A DNA stretch of 64,000 nucleotides from Agrypnia vestita (GCA_016648135.1 JADDOH010002614.1:248001-312000), one strand, 5' to 3'. Positions 12,542 to 22,961 are shown, counted from the first letter of the stretch. Translations and numbers: made by a program. Notes: a model not told the origin generated them from the sequence alone.

Positions 12542-13119
12542 CTGTCTTTGATTTCTAATACATATGTACCTCTAAAGATATTACTTCACCTTAGCTTAGG
12601 CTATGTTAAGCTCCTGCTTTTTTATCAATGATTTTTTTGTTCAACAATGACTTTGATGATTGTTGTTCGGTCATTTGTTAGCTCTCCACATAACACAGCC
12701 ACTGAAGCTTACCTTGAAACGCTTATTTAACCAAACAATATAAAGAGCTACGCGTCTGGCGTCTGGGCATCTGAAATAATTTTTCTAAATTTTTGTGTTT
12801 CAGTTGTATGCTCAATGTCTATATTTTCTACTTTATATGTCTGTAAATATTTTTGGCCAGAAATTATATCGAATTTTCGATAAACTTTTTGGTATTAAAA
12901 AAAGTTTTAGATATTTTAGAAAATTCTGATACAATGTCAATAAAATTAATATTAAAATAATATAACTGATGATTATATGTTAAAATTTTAACAGGCTGAT
13001 AAAACAGAATTAATTTAAACAAAAAACTTGATTTGACCAGTTTTGATACCACTGTATATGGGTACTAAATAAATATATTTATATGGGCACACATTCATGT
13101 TACGAAAAATAATACAACA
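12542..13119. other. Spacer with decayed dispersed repeat
   Basis: 12580-12610 matches the repeat at 4990-5020. The rest is AT-rich with nothing recognised. Confidence 0.35.
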
Positions 13120-13152
13120 CTAGCCATAAACCCATGAAAAATCACGGAACAT
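13120..13152 (-). mobile_element. Helitron-like 3' end, second family
   Basis: On the minus strand GTTCCGTGATTTTTCATGGG forms a hairpin, followed by TTTATGG and CTAG, then T. A matching 3' end lies at 37430-37455 (+), and a related hairpin without CTAG lies at 20818-20840 (+). The 5' end of this copy was not found. Confidence 0.5.
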
Positions 13153-13879
13153 AATAATAATTAATAACGACCCTTGTATGTAATCTGAGCCGCGCGCTGA
13201 TTTACGTGTCACAATCGGGCGCCCGGTCTCATTAAGCGCTAGTCATCATCGTTTTTGTTGTTGTAATTCCAGCGAGTTAAGTACAGGCAGGCATTCAAAA
13301 CTAGTATGGTTGATGATATTACATTTGAGTTGGGTTGAGTATATTATCCATGTACGGAAATTTCCTAAAAGGTGAGTCATTATTCTGAGATGAGATTTCA
13401 TTTAATATCCTCATAAAACCCTCATTTACCGGGTACTTTAATATAAGATTTAAGGAATGTTTTATCATTCTATTTTAAAGCATAATACCTAACTTCACAC
13501 AAAATATGTTCTTCAACAGGGACTTTCTCTTTATGGTTTTATGCCTTTTTTACGTTATAACTTTTTATTATTACTTAAATGTTTAACATAATTAAGTAAT
13601 TAAATTGACATTTGAGATGAAGGCCTAAATTTAAAAAAAAGAAAGAAAAAACTTATTTTAATAGAAAAAATGAACTATACTAATAAAAACCATATAACGA
13701 AACATTACAATGACTTTGACTCTTGCCTGTTATATTTATTTTGAGATATAGGATCACAATAACAAATAATTAACACGTGATGGTAGTTTTAATCTGCGTC
13801 TAAATTAAAGAATTAAGAATCTGTGATCTCAACCTTGGATTTAGAATGCGAATGATAAGATACTACGTGTTTTCGGTAT
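13153..13879. other. Spacer, nothing firm
   Basis: A GC-richer patch at 13185-13250 is not assigned. The remainder is AT-rich. Confidence 0.4.
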
Positions 13880-14274
13880 AAATATTGTATGAAATGGAAG
13901 CATGGACGCTTAGCAAAGTATTGATAAGGTGTTGATAAGACATTCGAGATGTGGATCTACAGAAGAATACTCAAAATATCCTGGATGGATAGAGATACGA
14001 ATGGAGATGTTATGGTTCGGATGAGTAAAAAGGGTTATTAAAACAATAAAATTCCGAAAACTTCAATATCTCTGAGTTGTGATGAATATCCAGAGATGTA
14101 CAGAATGTAAGGAAAGATTGCCAGAAGGTGGTGCCCTGGAAGAAGGAGAATATCACGGCTTGAAAACCTGAGACAGTGGTTTGGCCAATCTACTGTAGAG
14201 TTATTCCAGGCCTCTAATCGAATGCCGGGATGCTGGTCCCAAGCCCGGATAAAGGAGGAGGGCTTCCTTTTCTA
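13880..14274 (+). pseudogene. LINE reverse transcriptase C-terminus, broken
   Basis: Three frames together give the C-terminal pattern of a common insect LINE reverse transcriptase: EAWTLSK, then FEMWIYRRILKISW-MDR (about 13937-14030), IKTIKFRKLQYL, and PGRRRISRLENLRQWFG (about 14140-14200) ending at TAA 14272-14274. The order and spacing match the region after the polymerase palm and thumb in these elements. Frameshifts near 13930, 14036 and 14120 and internal stops make it inactive. The catalytic palm (YADD region) is absent. Orientation is plus. A different LINE tail follows directly downstream. Confidence 0.75.
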
Positions 14275-14670
14275 AATCCTATCCTTATCACAGACGATCC
14301 CTGTGCCAAGATCGCAGTAACCAGCCCCTTTGGCGGTACTCCACCTTATCTCCACCATAATCCCTATTCTCAATGGCATTCATCACACCGCTGCACACCG
14401 ATAGTCACGCCTCGGTGTGCCACCGGACCCACGTGCGGCGGTGAGTCTGTTGGCGTGCAACATCTTTCTTACTCTAAACAAAGTCATATGCACAGCTTCA
14501 CGTTCTAACTAAAGTCTCGCAGCGATAGCAGTAAGCCGCAACCACGCGTCAACGGGACGGACAACGCAACCTGACCGCTTCCTTTGTGAAGTATGCGGGA
14601 GAGAGTGCGCCTCTCTAATAGGGCTATTTTTCCATCGCAAAGCTCATGAGAGGCGCAGCAACAATTAAGT
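14275..14670 (+). pseudogene. LINE 3' fragment with C2H2 zinc finger
   Basis: A reading frame ending in a stop near 14669 contains Cys at codons 14585 and 14594 and His at 14633 and 14645: a clean C-X2-C-X12-H-X3-H zinc finger, read FLCEVCGRECASLIGLFFH-R. Single fingers of this form, with Gly-Leu-x-x-His, sit at the very C-terminus of several animal LINE ORF2 proteins. The preceding 300 bp (GC-rich, with GGACCCACGTGCGGCGG) is probably the same element but lacks a domain I can name. The fragment abuts the reverse-transcriptase relic at 14274, so either two LINEs are nested or one is rearranged. Confidence 0.6.
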
Positions 14671-15094
14671 CAGAATCTCGAGGGGATCCTCAATCACGAG
14701 GCCCGGCTAGAACAACATATTCCAGGCTAGAGTAAATAAAGTTTACTCTGGCCCAACGTCTGTTGTACGGATAGGCTACAAAAAGAAGAAGAAGAATAAA
14801 AATTTGATTTGATTAGATACATTCATACTACTAAATGACGTCAGAAAACTTACGAAAACTCAAGAAAAACGTCAAGAATATTGAGAATACAAAAAATTAT
14901 AACGGAGATGATTTTTAATTTTATTCCTTCTACCTTCTGCTCTTCTAATGATCTTTTATTTCTTAAAAAAATGGTAGCAGCTTAAAGCAAGGTAAAAATG
15001 TTTAAATGTTATTGTAATAACAATATTTTTATATGTATATTTTGAGAACACAATTACTGGATTTTGTCCACATACGGATAATCATTAATAAAGA
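14671..15094. other. Spacer, nothing recognised
   Basis: Contains a purine-rich AAAAAGAAGAAGAAG run near 14780 that may mark the end of the LINE tail. The remainder is AT-rich. Confidence 0.4.
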
Positions 15095-15270
15095 TAAATT
15101 GTAAGTCTCACAGAAACGAAGCTATTTATATGAGAAACGTATATGCCAGTCTTTTTTATAGGATGGCCCAGGTCTTGAGCTTTGGAACATATATACAACA
15201 TTAAATAATTAGTCAATGTGTGGATGTTCTTACGATGGAATTGGTGAACTTTGGATTGTGTAGAGTGAGT
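15095..15270 (+). repeat. Dispersed repeat R1, rearranged copy
   Basis: Starts GTCTCACAGAAACGAAGCTA and runs in plus orientation to about 15180. It then continues as the minus-strand end of the same repeat (TTCTTACGATGGAATTGGTG at 15228). It is thus two pieces of R1 joined head to head. Other copies: 15806-15865 (-), 16850-17010 (+), 24455-24620 (+), 29250-29450 (-), 40630-40815 (+), 58435-58570 (+). Confidence 0.7.
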
Positions 15271-15352
15271 AAAATAAAAAAAAACTTTCGCAAATTATGA
15301 AATAAAACAATTACCTTTGTTTTTTTCCACTATTTTATATTTGAGCACTTGT

Positions 15353-15396
15353 TTCACTACATGTTTCGGAAAAGTCCGTTTCCTTCATCGGGTGAA
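15353..15396 (-). ncRNA. Hammerhead-like motif at PLE 3' end
   Basis: Minus strand, in order: stem I strand TTCAC (15396-15392); core CCGATGA (15391-15385); one extra A; stem II GGAAA...TTTCC; GAA; stem III A-C/G-U around a 2-nt loop; cleavage base A; stem I partner GTGAA (15357-15353). Everything fits a minimal type I hammerhead except C for U at core position 4 and the unpaired base after the core. It starts within 6 nt of the stop codon of the PLE endonuclease frame. Hammerheads are known in Penelope-like elements; activity of this copy is doubtful. Confidence 0.6.
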
Positions 15397-15822
15397 TTAA
15401 GACTGAGGTATGTGGGAGTGACTGTCTGGTGTGTGGGTTGTGGATTCCGTAGAAGTGGAGGGGGTATCTAGGTGGTGGGAGATCGGGAACAATGTAAGAA
15501 GGGGTGATGTGAAGGGTTGTACTTGATTATTGATTATGTTATTTGTTGTGTTTAGGTTTTTATGAATTTCAAGTGTTTCTAAATTATTTTGTTTTAGGCC
15601 GTATGTATGTTTGTGTAGGATGTGTATTTTTGTATTGCTGAATGTGTGATTATTTTCTATAATATGATTAACATATTCTAAAAAATTATGATTTGTGTAG
15701 CACTTTTTATGTTATTTAAATCTAGTTTCTATTGATCTGCCTGTCCGATCTATATATGTCATCTCACAATCCCCACATTCTAGTTTATAAACCCCACTAA
15801 AAACTTTCGCGTTTCTCGTATA
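15397..15822 (-). pseudogene. Penelope-like element GIY-YIG endonuclease C-terminus
   Basis: A minus-strand frame of 142 codons is open apart from one TAA at 15714-15712. Near its start it reads SGVYKLECGDCEMTYIDRT followed by GRSIETRF: the GVY...TYI pair of a GIY-YIG nuclease with paired cysteines and the conserved Arg. Further on, NTKIHILHKH and LETLEIHK carry the conserved acidic residue region. The last ~45 residues are rich in Pro, Ser and Thr. This endonuclease is fused to reverse transcriptase in Penelope-like retroelements. The reverse transcriptase is missing: the frame meets repeat R1 near 15810. The Gly of the second motif half is Asp here. The hammerhead-like motif follows the stop directly. 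Confidence 0.8.
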
Positions 15823-15865
15823 AATAGCTTCGTCTCTGCGAGACTTCTATAATTTATCTTAATCG
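15806..15865 (-). repeat. Dispersed repeat R1, 5' piece
   Basis: Minus strand reads GTCTCGCAGAGACGAAGCTA, matching the R1 start. With 15095-15150 it forms an inverted pair around the PLE fragment. Confidence 0.65.
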
Positions 15866-16849
15866 GAATTGTAATGTTTGAAAGCAATTCATAAGAACTG
15901 TGAACCTGAAACTGGATTGACATCGAGAATAAAAAAATTCTGTCGTGCAAAGGTATTAAATGACGTCCATCCTAATGGACAGCGTAACACGACATTTCAG
16001 GTACGTACCTTTAAACGCAGGGCTTATTTTTATGCCAGAGACATAATGGAGGGGAAAGCTTTATAAATGGTTCTCGGAAATTATACATTTTGTATCTGAA
16101 TGTAATAAACGTGAATGATATTAATAAGTTCTTACTAGACTTCCTTCTCTACAAAGACATCAATATGTTTCGGAAGATAGACGTAGGAAGCGCATAGAGG
16201 ATTGGATAATAAGGAATAATCCAAGACTATGGTCCCGTTGTTCGTACAATGAAAATAAGTATTTCACTACATAATTTAATGTCCTGTTAATTTAATCTAA
16301 CTAAAATAATCGTAATCTAAATTAAACAAACCAAACCTAATAACCTAACCTAACCTCATGAATTGCCTATGAAAATTCAAAATATGCAGTGCGTTTTTCG
16401 AAACTTTAAAGTATAATATCTTATTTAATACTTACTTTTTAAACGTAAATTATCTTTCATTTTGTTATTAGCACATTCAATAATATAGTGAAATAATCAT
16501 TTTCGTTGTATATGCAATGGGACCATTATCTTGGATTTAGCCGATAATAATGCTGCTCCTGAAAATTTTCGTGATTGGAAGACAACTGGTTTGCTGATAT
16601 GATTCGCAACTTCGCTACATCAGAATGCAACTTTTGAAGGCTGAGATTGTATTAAATTACTAAAAACTTGCAACTCAGGCCAGAATTCGTGTAAGAAAAT
16701 GTGTACAGTATTTTCGACCTTGTGTAGACATGATCCAAGACGATTTTCAACTCTAATAAATTTGAAAAATTAAAGCAGAAATTAAAGCAAAAACAAAATA
16801 AGTTTACACGTCACTGAAAAGTGAAACAATATCATATACTATTAAATAA
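15866..16849. other. Unassigned spacer with a 62-residue frame
   Basis: The frame at 15878-16066 (+) has no recognised domain. Around 16335-16355 there is TAACCTAACCTAACCT, three units of the insect telomeric TTAGG repeat, too short to be more than an interstitial trace. Nothing else assigned. Confidence 0.35.
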
Positions 16850-17010
16850 GATAAATTATATGAGAAACGTGTATGGAAGTCTCATTATAGGATAAGCCAG
16901 GGCTTACGGCCTATACAAGCTGGCTTAAGTGATTACTGTACACAATGTCCACAAATTCGATCGTAAGATCCACATAAGCACATTTTCAAAATTTAGAATG
17001 TTGTATATAT
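16850..17010 (+). repeat. Dispersed repeat R1
   Basis: Carries ATATGAGAAACGTGTATG, then GGCTTAAGTGATTACTGTACACAATG and CGATCGTAAGA, in the order seen in other R1 copies. It leads straight into the hammerhead-like motif at 17055. Confidence 0.65.
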
Positions 17011-17054
17011 GTTCCAGTGCTGATGTCTGATGATGACTGATGATGGATACATTA

Positions 17055-17100
17055 GCCCTGATGATGGACCCTGCAATGAGATCCGAAACGTCGGCCAGAG
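17055..17100 (+). ncRNA. Hammerhead-like motif of a PLE terminus
   Basis: Order: GCC, CTGATGA (17058-17064, canonical core), extra T, imperfect stem GGACC/GATCC, GAA, ACGTC, GGC. Stem I is GCC/GGC, and the ACGT of stem III has no loop, as in minimal hammerheads thought to work as dimers. The cleavage base would be C. The locus at 8186-8275 is a decayed relative. Confidence 0.5.
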
Positions 17101-18410
17101 AGGTCAGATATACACGGTAGAATATTTCAGAAATCTACACACAGAAGGTATGTTCCAAATCTGATACTTTTCATATATTTGAAGCGACTATGCTCGAGAC
17201 ATCTGTAGTCCTTCTCATTAAATAGTTTACATACATTTTACAGTAAATACTTATATATTTTAATGTCTTTAACGAACATATGATATTCTCTCTAATTATT
17301 TTAACTTCTTTTTATAGAACATTATGAATGTATGTTCTGAGAATAGAATTCCTGGATTTTGTCTAGAGAGGGACTATTAACTATCCATTTTTTATTTATT
17401 TTAATTTATTTATTTCTTATGACATCTCGTATATTAACTTTTGCTCTTCTATAAAGTTCGAAATAATCACTTACGCCCTTTTGGCTGTCTACCCTTGATA
17501 TATGTTTGTATGCCTATACATATGAGGACCCCCGATATGTAGGTATCATTACATTTACACGCTAAAATAATATTTTTGAAATATTATTCGAGGGAGATAA
17601 AAGAGGACAAAAGGAAATTTTGACTGTTGTCAATGGTTGCCTTTTTAGGAATTCGTCGAATCTCATTTTTAGAGAAAACAATGTTTTAAACGAAGACAAA
17701 TAAGAGACCTATTCAATACTACCACATACCTATATAAATTTGCCCCGAAACTATAAAATACGCTTAACAATAGGAAATCGGAAAAATAATTATTTTATGA
17801 AACGAATATATGTATATGCGTGATTCTAACGGGAAGAGATCGATGTGAAGCAACGCTGTCTAGTTTTTCATTTCATTTCAAGTTAAATTTCGTCGAGGTA
17901 AAAAGCAAGTATATAGAATATAGATTATTCGTGTTTTATTTCTTGAATTTAAGTTAGTAAATAATGTAGGTTTTAAAAATTTGGTATAATTTGGAATCGT
18001 TAGAAGTATGAAGTACGTAAAATACAAATACACATATCAGTTGTAAGTTAAAAAAAAATTATAAACAGAGGATGATAATTTATTTTAATTTTTTAGCACA
18101 CAGATGAGGGTAACGGTATTAATTTTACGAAACGGGTTACTTTTAAATAAATAATGACAAGTGATTAAAACACAGATAATTAAGAATTTGATTAAAAGTG
18201 AAAAATCTGACAGTTAATATTATATATAGGCTGATTTTATTTTCATCATTAAAATCGTATTTGTATTTTTCATAAACGCTTTTATTTTTCAACTTATACA
18301 GATTAAAGATTATATAAAATCCTTTTTCAAGATTATGTAAAATCCCAATAAGATTAATTTTGTCTCATAGTAAGCTCCTGTAAGGTCCATAATTTTATTT
18401 TTCTTCAATA
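17101..18410. other. AT-rich spacer, nothing recognised
   Basis: No coding frame, element end or RNA gene identified. Confidence 0.5.
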
Positions 18411-18740
18411 TATTTTTTAAGATAAATGATATTTCTCCCTCTCCCTTTACCCCACCCTCTACCCACAATATATTTTCTACTAACTTTTTTAAAATTATTT
18501 TTTATTTGATTTTTTTTAATAATTTTTAAAATTTTAAAATTTTTTTACACGGACGAAATTTTCCCTTCCCCCTGTACCCTCCCTCACCCCATGATATATT
18601 TTCCATTAACTTTTTAATTATTTTAATATTTTTTATTTTTTTAACATAAATGATATTCCCTCCACCCTTCCTCACCCCACCCTCTCCCACGATACATTTT
18701 TATACAAATCTACACCGTTTGACAGATCTTATCAAAATTT
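18411..18740 (+). repeat. Decayed Helitron internal repeats
   Basis: Three units with CCCTCTCCCTTTACCCC-type tracts followed by ATATATTTTC, the last with ACACCGTTTGACAGATCTTATC, match the internal repeat of the Helitrons at 11158 and 60016. Both termini are missing. Confidence 0.55.
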
Positions 18741-19111
18741 TAAAATATAAAATGACACGTAAAATTAAATTTTTGACGGGTCACAGCATGTGTAAATATA
18801 AAAGTATAAACTAATAATGTATAGAATTATTTAAACTAAAATACTTGCATATTCACAATAGTTCACAAAAATGATATATTTTATTTAAAAAATAAATTTG
18901 TTCTTAATAGACTGATATTCGACCACGTTATTTTTATTTGAACTTAACTACTTACTAAAATACTAAAAATTGACAATAAATCGACATCTAATCAAAACAT
19001 AAAATAGTCGTATAATATATTACATACAACGTATACTTTTGTTAGACCGGATGCAAGTGCGCAACCAGAATAGGGCTCCTCAGCCACGCTCGGATGCATA
19101 ATCAATAAAAC
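18741..19111. other. AT-rich spacer
   Basis: Nothing recognised except a GC-richer stretch at 19040-19100. Confidence 0.4.
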
Positions 19112-19480
19112 ATGGCAGACGTCGTTCTCGCAACAAGGGATCGCCAAAGAAGGAGACCTTTTCGTTATTCCATTGTGTATTCTAAATTCAATGGTTTCAT
19201 AAATGAGGGGGTAAAAAAGAACCACTTTGCATATAACGAGAATAATACAGGGCGACAGAATAAATTTTGTCTGTTGATTAGTGGCGCTTTTGCCTCTTAT
19301 CTCCTTAAATATGATACGAGAAAAATAAACGTCGAAAAAATAACAATAATGAAAATAAAGACAGATGTTTTAAAATTTGTTAAAAAGATGTATAGGTATT
19401 ATGTACTCGTATTATTTGAGATTAGAGAATTTTTTCGTAATAAAATATTAAATCTGACCTTTCGCATTTTGCATTTATGA
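19112..19480 (+). CDS. Unclassified 122-residue frame with good start context
   Basis: ATG at 19112 lies in AAAACATGG, a favourable start context, after a GC-richer stretch. The first ~36 residues are basic and normal in composition (MADVVLATRDRQRRRPFRYS). Near 19210 the sequence GGGGGTAAAAAAG could serve as a splice donor, and after it the translation becomes AT-driven. It might therefore be a short first exon, a transposon scrap or chance. No domain is recognisable and no acceptor exon is in view. Confidence 0.2.
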   Translation: MADVVLATRDRQRRRPFRYSIVYSKFNGFINEGVKKNHFAYNENNTGRQNKFCLLISGAFASYLLKYDTRKINVEKITIMKIKTDVLKFVKKMYRYYVLVLFEIREFFRNKILNLTFRILHL

Positions 19481-20059
19481 AACAAGACACGTCTTGAATG
19501 TCAAGTATAATGAATTTTTTTATTTAAACTATAAAGGAAAAGTATTGCTTCTCAAAAATGTATTAATCTTTGAAGCGTGTAATATGTATGTACTATTTGA
19601 GTTGAAACATGATTTTTTAAAAGTGCGTAGGTACGCAGTTTGTCACTAAATATAATATTGAGATTGATGAGAAAAATCTCATACATTCATAATGAGATAC
19701 ATATTAACGACTCATTTAATAATATTTTATATCGTTATATTTTGTAGCATTAATTTTAAATCAATCTATTTATTAGTGCTAAATGCCTTCGCCAATACAT
19801 TACTGCAGTGAAGTTCTATCTGTGTTAATTTCCTAGTTATATGGGAATGCATATCATATAAGTATTAAATGCCGCGTTATTTTTTTTTATCAATAAGGCA
19901 CTAAATGACACGAGTATATTATAGTTTTTAGTATTAAAATGACTAACTCACGTGAGGTACCGGTGTGTAGTAGTGTAAAAAGACTATATTCGCTTTTTAC
20001 CTTGCATCAAAATGAACATTCTGGCACTTGGGACTTTATTCATTTCCAGTATTCATGTA
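19481..20059. other. AT-rich spacer, nothing recognised
   Basis: No feature supported. Confidence 0.4.
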
Positions 20060-20850
20060 TATGTATATATAATAAATATAGTTATTTCGTTGTCTGTCTG
20101 TCCCGTCATTTCCTGGAATTCTCGGACACGCGGACGGCAACAAACCGACAAAGCCACCACCAATTCTATATGGTCCGTCAAAAATATACTAAACATATTG
20201 CATACTATGCTTCGCATGCGTAGATTTTTAGTACACTGTTTGGATCGTTATAGAATTTTCGCGAACCTTCTACAACATTCTCCTTCCAGAACTTTCAAGA
20301 AATTCGAATGTACAGGAACCTTCCAGACACACCGACATTCCGCCACTCAGTTTTGAACCCTATAGAACTTTCGGGAATTTTCTAGAACCTTCTCCTTCCA
20401 GAACTTTCTAGAGCAGGTTTTTCCGGAACCTTCTTGAATCACCGACACAGTCAGCGCGCCTATTTTGAAACAATCTGAAGCATATGCGGCCTTCCCATAG
20501 CAAAAGAATGTGCTAGAATGCACATTTTCGTCATCCACTCCCACCCACGCTCAGCCACCTCCACCAAACTCGCACATTTTCAATGGGACACCAAGGGCTA
20601 TAAACCACCATAACCACCAGGGGGTGGTAGTATCTGGTTGTGAAGAAAACTTGGCGGATAGGGAAACACGGGTTTCTTTATATATATATATATGTATATT
20701 GATTGTACATACACATAGTATATGCAGGGCTTACTTAAGATTCAAACCATTATTTTACGCCTCCTACGTTTGACAGACTTTTTACTATGTACAATTAAAA
20801 AAATAATGTTTAAATTATGTTCCGTGATTTTTCACGGGTGTACAATTGTA
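20060..20850 (+). mobile_element. Probable Helitron-like element, ends partly decayed
   Basis: AATATAGTTATTTCGTTGTC near 20080, continuing into TGTCTGTC, matches the 5' signature seen at 21517, 28701 and 42775. CCGTGATTTTTCACGGG at 20822-20838 is the 3' hairpin found with CTAG at 13120 (-) and 37452 (+); here the CTAG is replaced by AATTG. The heat-shock-element-like array at 20250-20436 lies inside. Boundaries are approximate and the pairing of these two ends is inferred. Confidence 0.4.
20250..20436 (+). promoter_or_regulatory. Tandem heat-shock-element-like array
   Basis: Two 112-bp units (from 20250 and 20362) share ATAGAANTTTCG and TCTCCTTCCAGAACTTTC. In the second unit, TTC and GAA triplets alternate at 5-bp steps: TTC-ta-GAA-cc-TTC-tcc-TTC-ca-GAA-ct-TTC-ta-GA (20390-20412). 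Alternating nGAAn units on a 5-bp phase are the binding code of heat-shock factor trimers. The first unit has TTC-gc-GAA-cc-TTC and GAA-ct-TTC-aa-GAA. There is no heat-shock gene nearby. Confidence 0.5.
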
Positions 20851-21510
20851 CAGTAATGAAATAATAATATTTTTATAAGGGCCCACATAAAAAAATTGTT
20901 ATAAAAAATTAAGTATACCTACTTAAAAATCGAAAACTTTTGCTGTACTGGATATCTTTTATTAGAAAAAATACGACTTAATTTCCAAAATATTCCGCAA
21001 AATAAAAATGCACATGTTAATCAAGTTAGCCCGTGAACATCTGCCACAATAAGAAATTGATACGATATGAAAAGTCCCTTACAAACATCAGATTATTGTC
21101 GAAAAATAACCCAGAGAATATATTTGGCAAAAAGATTATCTATGACCAGAGACACCTATATACATAATTTTGAAACTATGAGTTTTTAATTATCCAAAAA
21201 CTTTAATTTTAACTAACCAAAGAAAAATGACGAGAATATTAGAACACACCTACTCAAAATATTCTGAATACGAAATTAACTGTCGAAAAAATCTGCGCCA
21301 ATTGTAGACCTAGATTTAAAAATGGGGCGGTGATCAAATTATCTTCTGCGTTCTAAAGTAGCCCCAAAAATCTTTGTAAGTGAGAAAATCATATTTGAAC
21401 ATTTTAAGCCTGGTTACTTTTATTAAAATATAATTAACACTCTTCGTGTTCTCAGTGTCGCCGTTCGGTTTAACAAATCCCCTGTTATACTTTTGAATAA
21501 AGCAACACTC
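20851..21510. other. AT-rich spacer
   Basis: 20855-20900 resembles 13060-13085 (inverted) and is probably flanking repeat. Otherwise nothing recognised. Confidence 0.4.
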
Positions 21511-21740
21511 TAATCTTCTAAATATAATAATTTCGCTGTCTGTTTATCTGTAAATTCATAACTTGCTGGAACTTTAGCTAATTAGAGTCTGTCAAGCAAT
21601 ACGCAAATGTCGAAATTACGTGGTCTGAACATTTTTATATTTAGTTATATTTAGTTTTGGGCTTAAGCGAATAGTAAATTTAAAAAAACAAATGGTTTTT
21701 TATTTATGAAATTTCAGCTTCAAAATCCTGCAATTATTCG
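21511..21740 (+). mobile_element. Helitron-like 5' fragment
   Basis: Begins TCTAATCTTCTAAATATAAT, then AATTTCGCTGTCTGT and AACTTGCTGGAACTT. The internal TTCAGCTTCAAAATCCTGCA at 21715 matches, in inverse orientation, the right half of the element at 28700-28995. The 3' end is not seen. Confidence 0.5.
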
Positions 21741-21772
21741 ATAATCAAGTTTTTGGATATAAATGCGGAACG

Positions 21773-22162
21773 TGGCCGCGGCGCGAGTGGAGAGTTGTCG
21801 CGTTGATAGTTGAAATCAGCCGCAAAGTACGAGCAGAACAACACCCAATGTGGCCAGTGGAATCAGAACGATAAATAAAGCGAATAATCGAGCGAAGTAC
21901 CTAATTGGTGAAATAAATTAATCGCCAATGGAGTCAGAACGATAAATAAAGCGAATAATCGAGCGAGGTACCTAATTGGTGAAATAAATAAATCGCGGCG
22001 ATTAATACGTGCGAAACTGAATGGAATGTACAAGTGAATGTTAATTACATGTTATTCAGCGATAATAAAGTGTACATTGAATAGTTAATAAATCATTATT
22101 AATAGATCGCTAATTAATTTGCAGTGTTTTCATTCATTCCTCCCTATCCAGGATACTTGACA
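21773..22162 (+). mobile_element. LTR-like segment
   Basis: Ends TTGACA at 22157-22162, followed by ATATATTGGAGC. Shares the TTGACA-ATAT end and the CAGTGTTTTC motif with the LTR at 52945-53396. A start at TGCGGAACG (21773) is a guess, and no target duplication supports it. Contains the 71-bp tandem repeat. Confidence 0.35.
21853..21994. repeat. Two-copy 71-bp tandem repeat
   Basis: GCCAGTGGAATCAGAACG from 21853 and GCCAATGGAGTCAGAACG from 21924 begin near-identical 71-bp units. Confidence 0.85.
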
Positions 22163-22194
22163 ATATATTGGAGCAATAAAAAATAATAAAATTT

Positions 22195-22473
22195 ATAAAT
22201 AGACAGTTTGCGTATACGCATCCAAAGGAAATCTTAGTAATTGCATCAAATCCTGACGACAAAAATCCAAATGACTATGAATTATACAAAAATCCAAATT
22301 TAAATAGAGACGACAGTCACAAATTATCAAGTAGACTTAGTCTCACCAATATGATCTCGCCTTTAAAATACGAGACAGAAAAGCCCGAAGATATTTTCGG
22401 TTCACATTGCATCAATAGAAAGAGCGACACATCTTCACTTAGTGCACACAATTTGCGGCCGCGTAAGAAATAA
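22195..22473 (+). pseudogene. PLE GIY-YIG endonuclease C-terminal tail
   Basis: An open plus-strand frame runs to TAA 22471-22473 without a start codon. At residues ~23-40 of the reading it gives ELYKNPNLNRDDSHKLSS, the conserved tail after the GIY-YIG endonuclease of Penelope-like elements. The same block appears as EIYKHPNFNRDDIYKLSS on the minus strand near 55420. The upstream nuclease core and reverse transcriptase are missing, cut at about 22165 where an LTR-like segment ends. After the stop, at 22496, GAAACGTCGAAAATCGTATC matches the hammerhead-like 3' end at 55156-55169, so this is the same PLE family. Confidence 0.7.
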
Positions 22474-22515
22474 TCAGTACGTCCTTGATTCCAGCGAAAC
22501 GTCGAAAATCGTATC
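22474..22515 (+). repeat. Degraded hammerhead-like PLE end
   Basis: Keeps GAAACGTCGAAAATCG, but the CTGANGA core has decayed (AGTACGTC). Placed by position after the PLE stop and by similarity to 55156-55201. Confidence 0.45.
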
Positions 22516-22961
22516 TCCATACATTCATACGGTTCAATACTTAAATGTATTATTATTTTTTAATACATAGATTATCAACAGGTCGTCAATGAATATTAAG
22601 ATACTAAATCTAAAAATTTATTTTACGGAAATGCAGGCAAAATAATACTTTTAATGTTACGCATTGGGGCAAATAATATAATGCAGCCATAACAGACCAT
22701 TTTTATTAAAAATAATTTTTTGTTTTATAAAGAATTTTTTAATATATCCCCGTAGTTAAATATTTAGAAACTTTTACAATTCAGAAGATGTATATAATAA
22801 TGGAGGTATTTCAAATATAAGAGAAATATCAAGTTATTAGTACGGGATTTGTAGAGGGTGAGTGTAAAAAGCAATAAAAATGTGAATTAACCGTATTGCT
22901 AAATATTGTGACAATTTTTACATTCCAAAAAGCTATTTAAAAAGTTAATAAATAAGATGAA
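22516..22961. other. AT-rich spacer
   Basis: Nothing recognised. Confidence 0.45.

Noticed and set aside
14230..14508. 92-residue frame (+) as a protein gene
   Set aside because: Its start lies in a different frame from the LINE tail ending at 14274, and the region is explained by LINE debris.
16335..16355. Telomere or telomeric insertion
   Set aside because: Only about three TTAGG-type units; expected by chance in AT-rich DNA.
20012..20356. 114-residue frame (+)
   Set aside because: Crosses a Helitron-like 5' end and the heat-shock-like array in mixed composition; no domain.
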